From: DASVEE01 sp036399695
GTDB lineage: Bacteria > Acidobacteriota > Thermoanaerobaculia > Gp7-AA8
Reading direction: 5' to 3'
Assembly: GCA_036399695.1 (NCBI GenBank)
Contig: DASWMP010000272.1
Coordinates: forward strand, 1 to 7,261
Length of the DNA: 7,261 nucleotides
The notes under the pieces were generated by a model. That model was given only the letters and a program-made list of their open reading frames with translations, was not told where the DNA came from and made no database searches. Positions within the stretch are counted from its first letter, which is position 1. Each line of letters opens with the position of its first letter. The position numbers and the translations under genes were made by a program. Below, piece by piece: positions 1-6,049 of the stretch.

Positions 1-13
1 CCCCACCCTTGGT

Positions 14-61
14 GAGCCGGCGTAAGCCGGCGGCACGGGTGTCGCCGGCTCACGCCGGCTC
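14..61. repeat. REP-like long inverted repeat (19-bp arms)
   Basis: The arms at 14-32 and 43-61 are reverse complements with one mismatch, around a 10-base loop. Each arm itself contains two copies of AGCCGGCG or its complement, so the element is a palindrome built from shorter repeats. It lies about 130 bases beyond the stop codon of the last gene. It could fold in either RNA sense but has no adjacent T-tract, so it is called a repetitive extragenic palindrome rather than a terminator. Whether it is dispersed in the genome cannot be seen here. Confidence 0.6.
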
Positions 62-84
62 GATGAAGGGGAACCTGCGATCGA

Positions 85-104
85 CCCCGGGCTTGCGCCC
101 GGGG
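85..104. repeat. Perfect 8-bp GC palindrome, REP-like
   Basis: CCCCGGGC at 85-92 pairs perfectly with GCCCGGGG at 97-104 across a four-base TTGC loop. It is the second element of a run of palindromes filling the intergenic DNA downstream of the gene ending at 192. From memory, similar 'CCCCGGGCTTxCGCCCGGGGCTA' palindromes followed by a 'GCCCGC..GCGGGCTGAAG' hairpin recur as dispersed repeats in GC-rich environmental bacteria. That recollection was not checked. Confidence 0.55.
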
Positions 105-108
105 CTAC

Positions 109-164
109 GACGCTGTCGCCCGCGCAGCGGGCTGAAGACGCTGGCGCCCGCACAGCGGGCTGAA
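109..164. repeat. Two tandem 28-bp hairpin-containing repeats
   Basis: Bases 109-136 and 137-164 are adjacent direct repeats matching at 26 of 28 positions, with differences at 116/144 and 124/152. Each carries a perfect six-base stem GCCCGC/GCGGGC around a three-base loop (118-132 and 146-160) and ends in CTGAA. The second hairpin is 27 bases past the stop codon of the 192-2675 gene, so the pair could protect the mRNA 3' end or weaken read-through. There is no U-run, so an intrinsic terminator is not claimed. Confidence 0.6.
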
Positions 165-191
165 GCCGGTGCCGCTGGGAACGCGCGGCCC

Positions 192-2675
192 TTACGGCAA
201 CGGTGCGATCACCGCCCGCGCAGGCACCACGGCACTGCACCCATTCCCCATCGCGGTGGCATCCGACAACACCGAGAACCTGCCCTGGGCCGACATTCTC
301 GTCGTCACCCAGGCCGGACGGGAGTTTTCCTCCGCGAGGTTGATGTAGAACCAGCCGGCGACGTCGCCGCTGATGACTCTTGGCAGGCGCTCGTCCGTGG
401 CGGCCAGCGATTCGGCGAGATCCGTCGCGTAGACGTCGATCGGCGGGGGAGGGTCGAGGAGGTGGAGGTCCAGCACGAACGGATTCTCCCGCTCATCGAA
501 GGCCACGATCTCCATCGGCTGGATTGCGCCGTTCACGTCGTAAATGTTGCAGTTTGTGCCGGTGCCGGTGGTCGACTGACGCCAGAACTGCAGATTCGTC
601 GACATCCCGTTGCCTTCGATCCAGCGCGCGGCAAAGACGGACGGCAGCGGCTGGCGGCGATCGCGGTGGCCGGGCACGTAATGCTCGTAGAACGAAGCCG
701 TCAGGTTCGTCGGGGTGGCCGCACCGGCCGCGCCGCCTTCAGGCGTCGCGCGGATGTGCACCATTGGACTGCCCTGGGCGTAGTTGCCGGTCGTGTTGTC
801 CGGATCGACGTGCTGGTAGTCGCCCGTCAGCACGTTGTCGTACAGGAGCTCGTCGTAGTAGCGCGCCTCCGTCGGGACGGCGCTGGTGCAGGTCGCGACG
901 ACGTCGATCGTCAAGTAGCCGGTGGCGTAGCGCTCGTGATCCGACCCGACAGGTTCCGCGCCGCACACCAGCGGGAACACCCCCTGCGTCAGTGCGGCGA
1001 TCGTGTTCTGCCGCAGCACTTCCGGGATCCGGCCACGGCTCTGACCCACCCCGGTACACGCCTGCCCGGCAGCCGGAAGGAAGTTCGGATTGCCACCGAT
1101 GTTCGAGGCCGAGCGCGCGCCGGGCGTGATCTCGTTCGACGTTCCCTGATCGGGCGCGATGAGGCCGCGATTCAGCACGTCCGCCAGATTGATCGACTGC
1201 ACGTCATAGCCGGTCAGGAAGATGTTGAACGACAGGACCGGATAGCCGTAGTCGGTCCAGATCGTCACGTGCGCGATCTGCGGCTGCGCCGTCACGTTCG
1301 TGACGGCAAACAGCGTCGTGCGCGACACGGATGCAGGCCGGTCCACATCCACCTCGAAGTACGGCAGGAGGAGCGTCGCGGCCGGATAGAGGCCGACGTC
1401 GCAACTGTCGTCGTTGTTCGTGTTGGCCGGAGAGGTGGCGATGTTGGCCGCCCGCGGATTGGCGTTGGGCCGCGGCTCGATGGGCGAGCCCAGCGGCACC
1501 GCCGGCGAGCAGCCATTGCCGAGGGCCACGACGTCCTGGGAAGTGGAGTAGCGCCCCTCCGCCGACATCACGGACGAGATCCAGCTCTGGCGGTCGGCCG
1601 TGTTGATGTACATCCAGCCGGCGACGTCGCTCGTCTCCAGGATCGGGAAGCGGTCGATCGGCACGCGGGAGGTGGCCGGCAGCGTCCCGGTCATGGCCAC
1701 GCTCGACGGGTTCTCGCGCTCGTCGAAGCGGACGACTTCCGGCGGCGGAATGGCGACACCGGTCTGACCGCACGTCCGCACGGCCCTCCCGGTCCAGAAC
1801 TGCAGCGTCGTAGCGAACGACGTCGCACCCGCGTCGATGTAGCGGGCAGCGAACGTCGTCGGCAGCGGCTGGCGGCGATCGTGGCCGCCGTAGAACGTGC
1901 GCGGCAGCGCAGTGTCGGTGTAATGGCTGGCGCCGGGCAGGCCGCCCTCCGGGATGGCGCGGAGATGCACCAGCGGATTGCCGTTCGCGAACTCGCCGCT
2001 GCCGGAGATGTGCTGGTAATCGCCCGTCAGGACGTTGTCGTAGAGCAGGAACTCACCGTACGTCGCGTCGGCCGGAGACTCCGCGCCGCAGTCGGCGACC
2101 AGGTCGATCGTGGCGTAACCGATGGCCGCGCCGTGCACCGTGCCGATCGGCCCGGAGTCGGGGCAGAAGAGCGGCGACACGCCGGTCGTCAGCGCGGCCT
2201 GGATCGCCGCCACCCCGAGCGGGTGGATGCCGGCCTCGTTCTGCGAGGCCCCGCACGCCTCGGCAGACGTGTAGAAGCGCGGATTCCCGGTCGTGTTGCT
2301 CAGCGAGCGAGCTCCCGGTGTGCTCCGGCTGTTCGCGCCATTGGGCGGAGCGATGACGCCGCGCACGAGGATGTCGTACATGTTGATCGACTGCACGTCG
2401 TAGCCGGTCAGAAAGAGGTTGAACGTGAAGACCGGGAACGACAGGTCGGTCCAGAGCGTGACGCGGGCGATCTGCGGCTCGCGCGACACGTTGACGACCG
2501 TGAACAGCGTCGTCCGCCCGTCGCCGGGCGTCGCCTCGAGGTCGACTTCGAAGTAGGGCAGCAGCAGCGTCGCCGCAGGCAGCGTGGCGAGGTCGCAACT
2601 GTCGTCGTTGGCCGTGACCGCGGCATGCGCGGTGACGGTCGTGAGCAGCGCGAGCAGAACGAGGACTTTTCTCAT
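192..2675 (-). CDS. Secreted two-unit protein of unknown function, copy 1
   Basis: This is an 827-residue predicted exported protein with no function I recognise. Residues 1-18 form a typical Sec signal peptide: M-R-K, a Leu/Val-rich core, then A-H-A before the cut. There is no lipobox cysteine, later membrane segment or sorting signal, so a soluble periplasmic or extracellular protein is inferred. The mature part has two homologous units, about residues 23-390 and 421-814, joined by a Pro/Asn-rich linker. Each runs from NDDSCD to GNGCS and holds, in order, PAATLLLPYFEVD, LTGYDVQSIN, TIDxVA, LLYDNVLTGDYQ, PEGG, DRRQPLP, FDERENP, DVAGWxYIN and MSAxGR. Each unit has six cysteines (27, 141, 171, 196, 302, 389 and 425, 540, 571, 596, 709, 813). 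The ATG overlaps the TGA of the upstream paralogue and no Shine-Dalgarno site precedes it, so translation is probably coupled. The stop is TAA. An extended beta-rich fold is plausible but unproven. I am confident it is coding and not confident of any role. Confidence 0.9.
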   Translation of the reverse strand: MRKVLVLLALLTTVTAHAAVTANDDSCDLATLPAATLLLPYFEVDLEATPGDGRTTLFTVVNVSREPQIARVTLWTDLSFPVFTFNLFLTGYDVQSINMYDILVRGVIAPPNGANSRSTPGARSLSNTTGNPRFYTSAEACGASQNEAGIHPLGVAAIQAALTTGVSPLFCPDSGPIGTVHGAAIGYATIDLVADCGAESPADATYGEFLLYDNVLTGDYQHISGSGEFANGNPLVHLRAIPEGGLPGASHYTDTALPRTFYGGHDRRQPLPTTFAARYIDAGATSFATTLQFWTGRAVRTCGQTGVAIPPPEVVRFDERENPSSVAMTGTLPATSRVPIDRFPILETSDVAGWMYINTADRQSWISSVMSAEGRYSTSQDVVALGNGCSPAVPLGSPIEPRPNANPRAANIATSPANTNNDDSCDVGLYPAATLLLPYFEVDVDRPASVSRTTLFAVTNVTAQPQIAHVTIWTDYGYPVLSFNIFLTGYDVQSINLADVLNRGLIAPDQGTSNEITPGARSASNIGGNPNFLPAAGQACTGVGQSRGRIPEVLRQNTIAALTQGVFPLVCGAEPVGSDHERYATGYLTIDVVATCTSAVPTEARYYDELLYDNVLTGDYQHVDPDNTTGNYAQGSPMVHIRATPEGGAAGAATPTNLTASFYEHYVPGHRDRRQPLPSVFAARWIEGNGMSTNLQFWRQSTTGTGTNCNIYDVNGAIQPMEIVAFDERENPFVLDLHLLDPPPPIDVYATDLAESLAATDERLPRVISGDVAGWFYINLAEENSRPAWVTTRMSAQGRFSVLSDATAMGNGCSAVVPARAVIAPLP
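234..2609 (-). repeat. Internal duplication: unit A and unit B of the downstream secreted gene
   Basis: Unit A occupies about 1506-2609 and unit B about 234-1415, with roughly 90 bases of linker between them. The linker after unit A (GNGCS, then a short run ending SPIEPRP) resembles the tail after unit B (GNGCS, then a run ending AVIAPLP). This suggests a stand-alone single-unit gene was duplicated in tandem, with the old C-terminal tail becoming the linker. Confidence 0.85.
2672..2675 (-). promoter_or_regulatory. ATGA stop-start overlap between the two large paralogues
   Basis: Read on the minus strand, the ATG of the downstream gene (2675-2673) shares bases with the TGA of the upstream gene (2674-2672). 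The preceding bases encode the upstream C-terminus (Q-P-A-P) and contain no GGAGG-like site. Termination-reinitiation is therefore the likely way the second protein is made, which ties its amount to that of the first. Confidence 0.8.
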
Positions 2676-5185
2676 GGCGCGGGTTGAATCACAGCCGGTA
2701 CTGGCGCTGCCGTTGAACAGCCGTTACCCAGGGCAGTGGCGTCCGACATGACGGAAAAGCGGCCCTGTGCCGACATCCGTGTCGTGACCCACGCCTGCTT
2801 GTTCGTGCGCCCGGCGGCGGTGTCCGCGAGATTGAAGTACATCCAGCCGCCGACGTCACCGCTCGTGTTGTCGGGGAAGATGTCGTCGGTCGCGGTGACG
2901 CTGCTGGTCACGGGACTGCCGATGATCAAGGGAGGACAGAGGATGTTGCACGGGACATTCGCAAAGGGGTTCTCCCGCTCGTCGAAACGGACCAGCTCCG
3001 CGATCGAGATGCTCCCGTTGCGCGCGAAGTCGGCGCAGGTCACACCGGAGCCGGTGCGCGGCTCGCGCCAGATCGTGTACTCGGTCTGCATCCCCGAGAA
3101 GCCGCCTTCGATGAAGCGCGCGGCGAACGTGGACGGCAGCGGCTGACGGCGATCGCGCCGCGGCGTGAGCTGGCTCTGGTAGTTGCCGTAGAACGTCGAC
3201 GCCAGATTCGTTTCGAGGAGCTCGCCGGCGGCGCCTCCTTCCGGCGTTGCACGGATGTGCACCAGCGGCGAGCCCTGCGCGTAGTTGCCCGTCGCGGCGT
3301 TCGGATCGATGATCTGGTAATCGCCGATCAGCACGTTGTCGTACAGGATGTCCTTCGCGAAGTACTCCGCGTCGTTCGGGAACGCCGTGCTGCAGGTGGC
3401 GGCGACGTCGATGGTGAGATAGCCGACCGCCGCCTCGTGCTGGCCGCCGATGGCGATGTTGTTGCCGCAGCTCAGCGGGAAGATCCCGGCCGTGAGCGCG
3501 GCGATCACGTTCTGACGCAGGATCTCGGGGAGGCGTCCGCGGCCCTGGGCCGTGGCGTTGCAGAGGGTGGCCGCATTCGGCAGATGGTTCGGATTGCCGC
3601 CGACGTTCGGCGCCGAGATGCTGCCCGGCGGCGTTTCGTTCGACGTCCCCTGATCGGGCGCGACGATGCCGCGCAACAGGATGTCGTAGAGGTTGATGGC
3701 CTGGACGTCGAAGCCGGTCAGGAAGATGTTGAAGGTGAGGAGCGGGTAGCCCCAGTCGCTGAAGAGCGTGACATGCGCGATCTGCGGCTGCGCCGTCACG
3801 TTCGTGACGGTGAAGAGCGTCGTCCGCGCCACCGAGGCGGGCGCGTTCACCTGCACCTCGAAGTAGGGGAGCAGCAGCGTCGCCGCCGGATAAAGGCCGA
3901 CGTCGCAACTGTCGTCGTTGTTCGTATTACCGGGCGAGCTGGCGAAGTTGTTCGCCCGCGGGTTCTGGTTGGCGCTCGGCTGAATCGGTGCCGGCTGGGG
4001 CAGCGCGGGGGAGCAGCCGTTGCCGAGAGCTACCACGTCCGCGGAAGCCGAATAGCGGCCTTCGGCGGACATCGTCGACGACACCCACATCTGCTCCGGG
4101 CGGTTGCCGTTCGCAACGCCATTGATGTACATCCAGCCGGCGACGTCCGAGCCGAAGGAGTGGACGTCGATCAGCGAAGCCGAAGGAACGACGTTCGCGA
4201 GCTGTCGGACGTTCGGATTCTCCCGCTCGTCGAATTGCTGGAATGCGATCGTCCCGTCGGCTGCCGCATTACCGCAGGCCGAGGTGCGCTCCCGCCAGAC
4301 CTGCAACTGAGTCTCGAAGCCGGTGGCGCCACCGTCGATGACGCGAGCGGCGAAGACCGAAGGCAGCGGCTGGCGGCGATCGCGGCCATTCGTGCCGCGG
4401 GCGGAGTAGAAGGTCCACGGCATGGCCGTGTCGATCCTGCTGCCGGCCGCTCCTCCCTCGGGCACGGCTCGGAGATGGACGAGCGGATTGCCGCTCGCGA
4501 AGTTGCCGCTGCCGGAGATGTGCTGGTAATCGCCGGTGAGCACGTTGTCGTACAGCAACTGGTCGAAGTAACCCGCCTCGTCCGGCATCGTCAGGCTGCA
4601 GTCGGCCACCAGGTCGATCGTGGCGTAGCCGATGGCCGCCGTGTGCGCCGTCCCGATCGGGCCGCTCGCGCAGAGCGACGGCACGTTGCCGGTCGTGAAG
4701 GCCGCGCGGAGAGCCTCCTGCGCGACGGCCGGGAAGATCTGCGGATTGATCCCCCTGCGGCAGTTGCTGGCCGCCTGCCCGGTGAAACGGGGATTGCCCG
4801 TGACATTGCTGGCCGAGCGCGAACCCGGCGTCGTCTCGGCACTGGTGCCGTTCGGCGGCGCGATGAGCCCGCGCACCAGCAGGTCGTACACGTTGATGGC
4901 CTGGACGTCGTAGCCGGTCAGAAAGAGGTTGAACGAGACCACCGGGACCGAGAGATCGGTCCAGAGCGTGACGCGCGCGATCTGCGGCTCCCGCGACACG
5001 TTGACGACCGTGAACAGCGTCGTCCGGCCGTCGCCGGGCGCCCCCGTGAGGTCGACCTCGAAGTACGGCAGCAGCAGCGTCGCCGCGGGGAGAGTGGAGA
5101 TGTCGCAACTATCGTCGTTGGCGGTGGTGGCCGCATCCGCGGTCAGGGCAGTGAAGAGGAGCAGGAGAACGAAAAGCTTCTTCAT
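2672..5185 (-). CDS. Secreted two-unit protein of unknown function, copy 2
   Basis: This 837-residue predicted exported protein is a full-length paralogue of the gene that follows it. Residues 1-18 are a Sec signal peptide: M-K-K, a Leu/Phe-rich core, and A-D-A before the cut. Two homologous units follow at about residues 23-392 and 423-824, each running from NDDSCD to GNGCS, with a Pro/Asn-rich linker between. Unit A has six cysteines (27, 142, 172, 196, 304, 391). Unit B has the same six (427, 542, 573, 598, 717, 823) plus an added C-x-x-x-C pair at 746 and 750 just after FDERENPF. The C-terminus ends at P-A-P with no membrane anchor. The ATG is well supported by GGAGG five bases upstream. 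It leads a tight pair with the 192-2675 gene and lies 95 bases after the SDR gene. No enzyme motif is visible. A secreted structural or binding role is possible, but no function is claimed. Confidence 0.92.
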   Translation of the reverse strand: MKKLFVLLLLFTALTADAATTANDDSCDISTLPAATLLLPYFEVDLTGAPGDGRTTLFTVVNVSREPQIARVTLWTDLSVPVVSFNLFLTGYDVQAINVYDLLVRGLIAPPNGTSAETTPGSRSASNVTGNPRFTGQAASNCRRGINPQIFPAVAQEALRAAFTTGNVPSLCASGPIGTAHTAAIGYATIDLVADCSLTMPDEAGYFDQLLYDNVLTGDYQHISGSGNFASGNPLVHLRAVPEGGAAGSRIDTAMPWTFYSARGTNGRDRRQPLPSVFAARVIDGGATGFETQLQVWRERTSACGNAAADGTIAFQQFDERENPNVRQLANVVPSASLIDVHSFGSDVAGWMYINGVANGNRPEQMWVSSTMSAEGRYSASADVVALGNGCSPALPQPAPIQPSANQNPRANNFASSPGNTNNDDSCDVGLYPAATLLLPYFEVQVNAPASVARTTLFTVTNVTAQPQIAHVTLFSDWGYPLLTFNIFLTGFDVQAINLYDILLRGIVAPDQGTSNETPPGSISAPNVGGNPNHLPNAATLCNATAQGRGRLPEILRQNVIAALTAGIFPLSCGNNIAIGGQHEAAVGYLTIDVAATCSTAFPNDAEYFAKDILYDNVLIGDYQIIDPNAATGNYAQGSPLVHIRATPEGGAAGELLETNLASTFYGNYQSQLTPRRDRRQPLPSTFAARFIEGGFSGMQTEYTIWREPRTGSGVTCADFARNGSISIAELVRFDERENPFANVPCNILCPPLIIGSPVTSSVTATDDIFPDNTSGDVGGWMYFNLADTAAGRTNKQAWVTTRMSAQGRFSVMSDATALGNGCSTAAPVPAVIQPAP
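2714..5119 (-). repeat. Internal duplication: unit A and unit B of the upstream secreted gene
   Basis: Unit A is at about 4010-5119 and unit B at about 2714-3919. Unit A shares wording with unit A of the neighbouring paralogue that unit B lacks (PGDGRTTLF, NVSREPQIARVTL, HISGSG). Unit B shares with the neighbour's unit B features that A lacks (DVGLYPAATLL, NVTAQPQIAHVT, APDQGTSNE, NYAQGSP). The DNA stretches 2471-2530 and 4981-5040, both in unit A, differ at only two of 60 bases. Confidence 0.85.
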
Positions 5186-5190
5186 GGTTG

Positions 5191-5195
5191 CCTCC
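5191..5195 (-). promoter_or_regulatory. Shine-Dalgarno site for the 2672-5185 gene
   Basis: On the minus strand GGAGG ends five bases before the ATG at 5185-5183. It fixes the start and agrees with the signal peptide beginning directly at M-K-K. Confidence 0.75.
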
Positions 5196-5209
5196 AGTGC
5201 AGGATTGTG

Positions 5210-5242
5210 AAAAGCGCGTAGCGCGCCCAGGGAGCTACGCGC
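5210..5242 (-). terminator. Candidate intrinsic terminator or leader hairpin after the SDR gene
   Basis: On the minus strand GCGCGTAGC (5242-5234) pairs perfectly with GCTACGCGC (5222-5214) around an 11-base loop, and TTTT follows at 5213-5210. It starts 38 bases after the SDR stop, so it could end that transcript. The T-tract is short. Only 24 bases separate it from the next ATG, too few for a promoter plus leader, so a promoter for the secreted pair would have to lie upstream of or within the hairpin. An alternative five-base hairpin (5214-5218 with 5222-5226) would compete with the main stem, so a regulated leader is also possible. Confidence 0.5.
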
Positions 5243-5280
5243 GGGGACTGCTCTCCGCGCTTGTCATCAGCGCAGGTACC

Positions 5281-5892
5281 TCATGGCGTCACCCCCAGCA
5301 ATTGCCCGTTGAGATGCCGGGAATCCTCCGACAGCAGAAAAGCAATCAGCTCCGCGATCCCGGCCGCCGGAACCAGCTTCGACGCCGGCGTCGAAGCCCG
5401 GTTCTCCGGCGTGTCGATCGACCCGGGGAGAAGCGCGTTGACCGTGATCCGCCGCTTGCCCAGTTCCTTCGCCAGCGATTCGATGAACGCATTCAGCGCC
5501 GCCTTCGACGCCACGTACGCACCGATGCCGGCCGGCTTCGTCTGCGAGGCCACGGAGCTCATGGCCACGATCCGCCCGCCGTCCTCGATCTGCGGCGCGA
5601 GCGTATGCACGGCACGGACGAACGGCATCAGGTTCGTCTCGAGCTGCTTCGTGAACTCGTCCGGGGAGGCGCCGCCGCCGAAGCCGCCGACGAGATTCAC
5701 CAGCCCATGAAACGGCGCGTACTGCAGCGCCTCCTCGAGTGAGCTCGCGCCGATGAGATTCTCATGCGCCGCCAGCTTCTCGAACGATTCCCGCGTGCGG
5801 TAGACCACGATGCAGCGGTAGTCGCGGACCAGACGCGGAACCACCACACTTCCAAGATCTCCGGTCCCACCGGTAATGACGATCGTTTTCAT
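5281..5892 (-). CDS. Short-chain dehydrogenase/reductase (SDR), NAD(P)-dependent
   Basis: This 203-residue cytosolic oxidoreductase has a Rossmann fold. The N-terminal strand leads into TGGTGDLG (residues 7-14), a variant of the SDR cofactor loop TGxxxGxG with Asp at the position usually held by the second Gly. Arg32 just after the second strand may favour NADPH. N-L-V-G-G (66-70) replaces the usual NNAG, Asn87 matches the structural Asn, and Ser113, Tyr126 and Lys130 (Y-V-A-S-K) form the active site. The stretch I-D-T-P-E-N-R (159-165) recalls the dihydropteridine-reductase-like side of the superfamily, but that is only a resemblance and the substrate is unknown. The protein is shorter than typical 230-260-residue SDRs, mainly through a compact segment between residues 35 and 60 and a short C-terminus, and looks complete. 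The ATG is supported by AAGGAG seven bases upstream. It lies 157 bases after the single-unit secreted gene and 95 bases before the two-unit gene. Confidence 0.93.
   Translation of the reverse strand: MKTIVITGGTGDLGSVVVPRLVRDYRCIVVYRTRESFEKLAAHENLIGASSLEEALQYAPFHGLVNLVGGFGGGASPDEFTKQLETNLMPFVRAVHTLAPQIEDGGRIVAMSSVASQTKPAGIGAYVASKAALNAFIESLAKELGKRRITVNALLPGSIDTPENRASTPASKLVPAAGIAELIAFLLSEDSRHLNGQLLGVTP
5840..5874 (-). repeat. 35-bp exact direct repeat, copy inside the SDR gene
   Basis: This stretch encodes SDR residues T7 to V18, the cofactor-binding loop and the helix start. It is identical to the last 35 bases of the window (7227-7261), on the same strand and in the same reading frame. This copy fits its surroundings as a normal SDR N-terminus, so it is the original of the two. 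Confidence 0.95.
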
Positions 5893-5899
5893 GTGCTGG

Positions 5900-5905
5900 C
5901 TCCTT
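5900..5905 (-). promoter_or_regulatory. Shine-Dalgarno site for the SDR gene
   Basis: AAGGAG on the minus strand lies seven bases before the ATG at 5892-5890, which supports this start and independent translation initiation. Confidence 0.75.
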
Positions 5906-5940
5906 GCACTTTGTCAGCGCCACCCAGCCGTGGAGGGATC

Positions 5941-5957
5941 GGCGCACTCTGTGCGCC
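5941..5957. other. Perfect 7-bp hairpin between the single-unit gene and the SDR gene
   Basis: GGCGCAC (5941-5947) and GTGCGCC (5951-5957) pair perfectly around TCT. It is 92 bases past the stop of the 6050-7234 gene and 48 bases before the SDR start. No T-run follows in either sense, so it could be an RNA processing or mRNA-stabilising hairpin, or a dyad operator upstream of the SDR gene. I see no convincing -35/-10 promoter in the 5893-6049 gap. Confidence 0.4.
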
Positions 5958-6049
5958 TGTACACGGCAACGCCGCTCCGGCGCCGGCGACGCTCCGCTTC
6001 GTCGCGTCAGTCGTGGTGCTTCGGGTCAGCAGGTCGATCATCGTCATGC

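Noticed and set aside
109..164. Possible CRISPR repeats
   Set aside because: There are only two 28-base copies, directly adjacent with no spacer between them. They are hairpin-containing tandem repeats, not an array.
192..2675. Frameshift or fusion to explain two similar halves in one protein
   Set aside because: The frame is continuous through a Pro/Asn-rich linker and the same architecture occurs in the neighbouring paralogue, so it is a true two-unit protein.
9..2687. Plus-strand open frame of 892 codons antisense to the downstream secreted gene
   Set aside because: The translation is Arg/Val/Asp-rich low-complexity sequence with no motif. The opposite strand has a signal peptide, homologous repeated units and a paralogue, so this is a shadow caused by high GC.
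2856..3908. Alternative minus-strand frame of 350 codons inside the 2672-5185 gene
   Set aside because: It lies wholly within the real gene in another frame, is Arg/His-rich and has no start signal or domain.
3257..5221. Plus-strand open frame of 654 codons antisense to the 2672-5185 gene
   Set aside because: It has the same Arg-rich shadow composition. It resembles the 9-2687 frame only because both mirror paralogous minus-strand genes.
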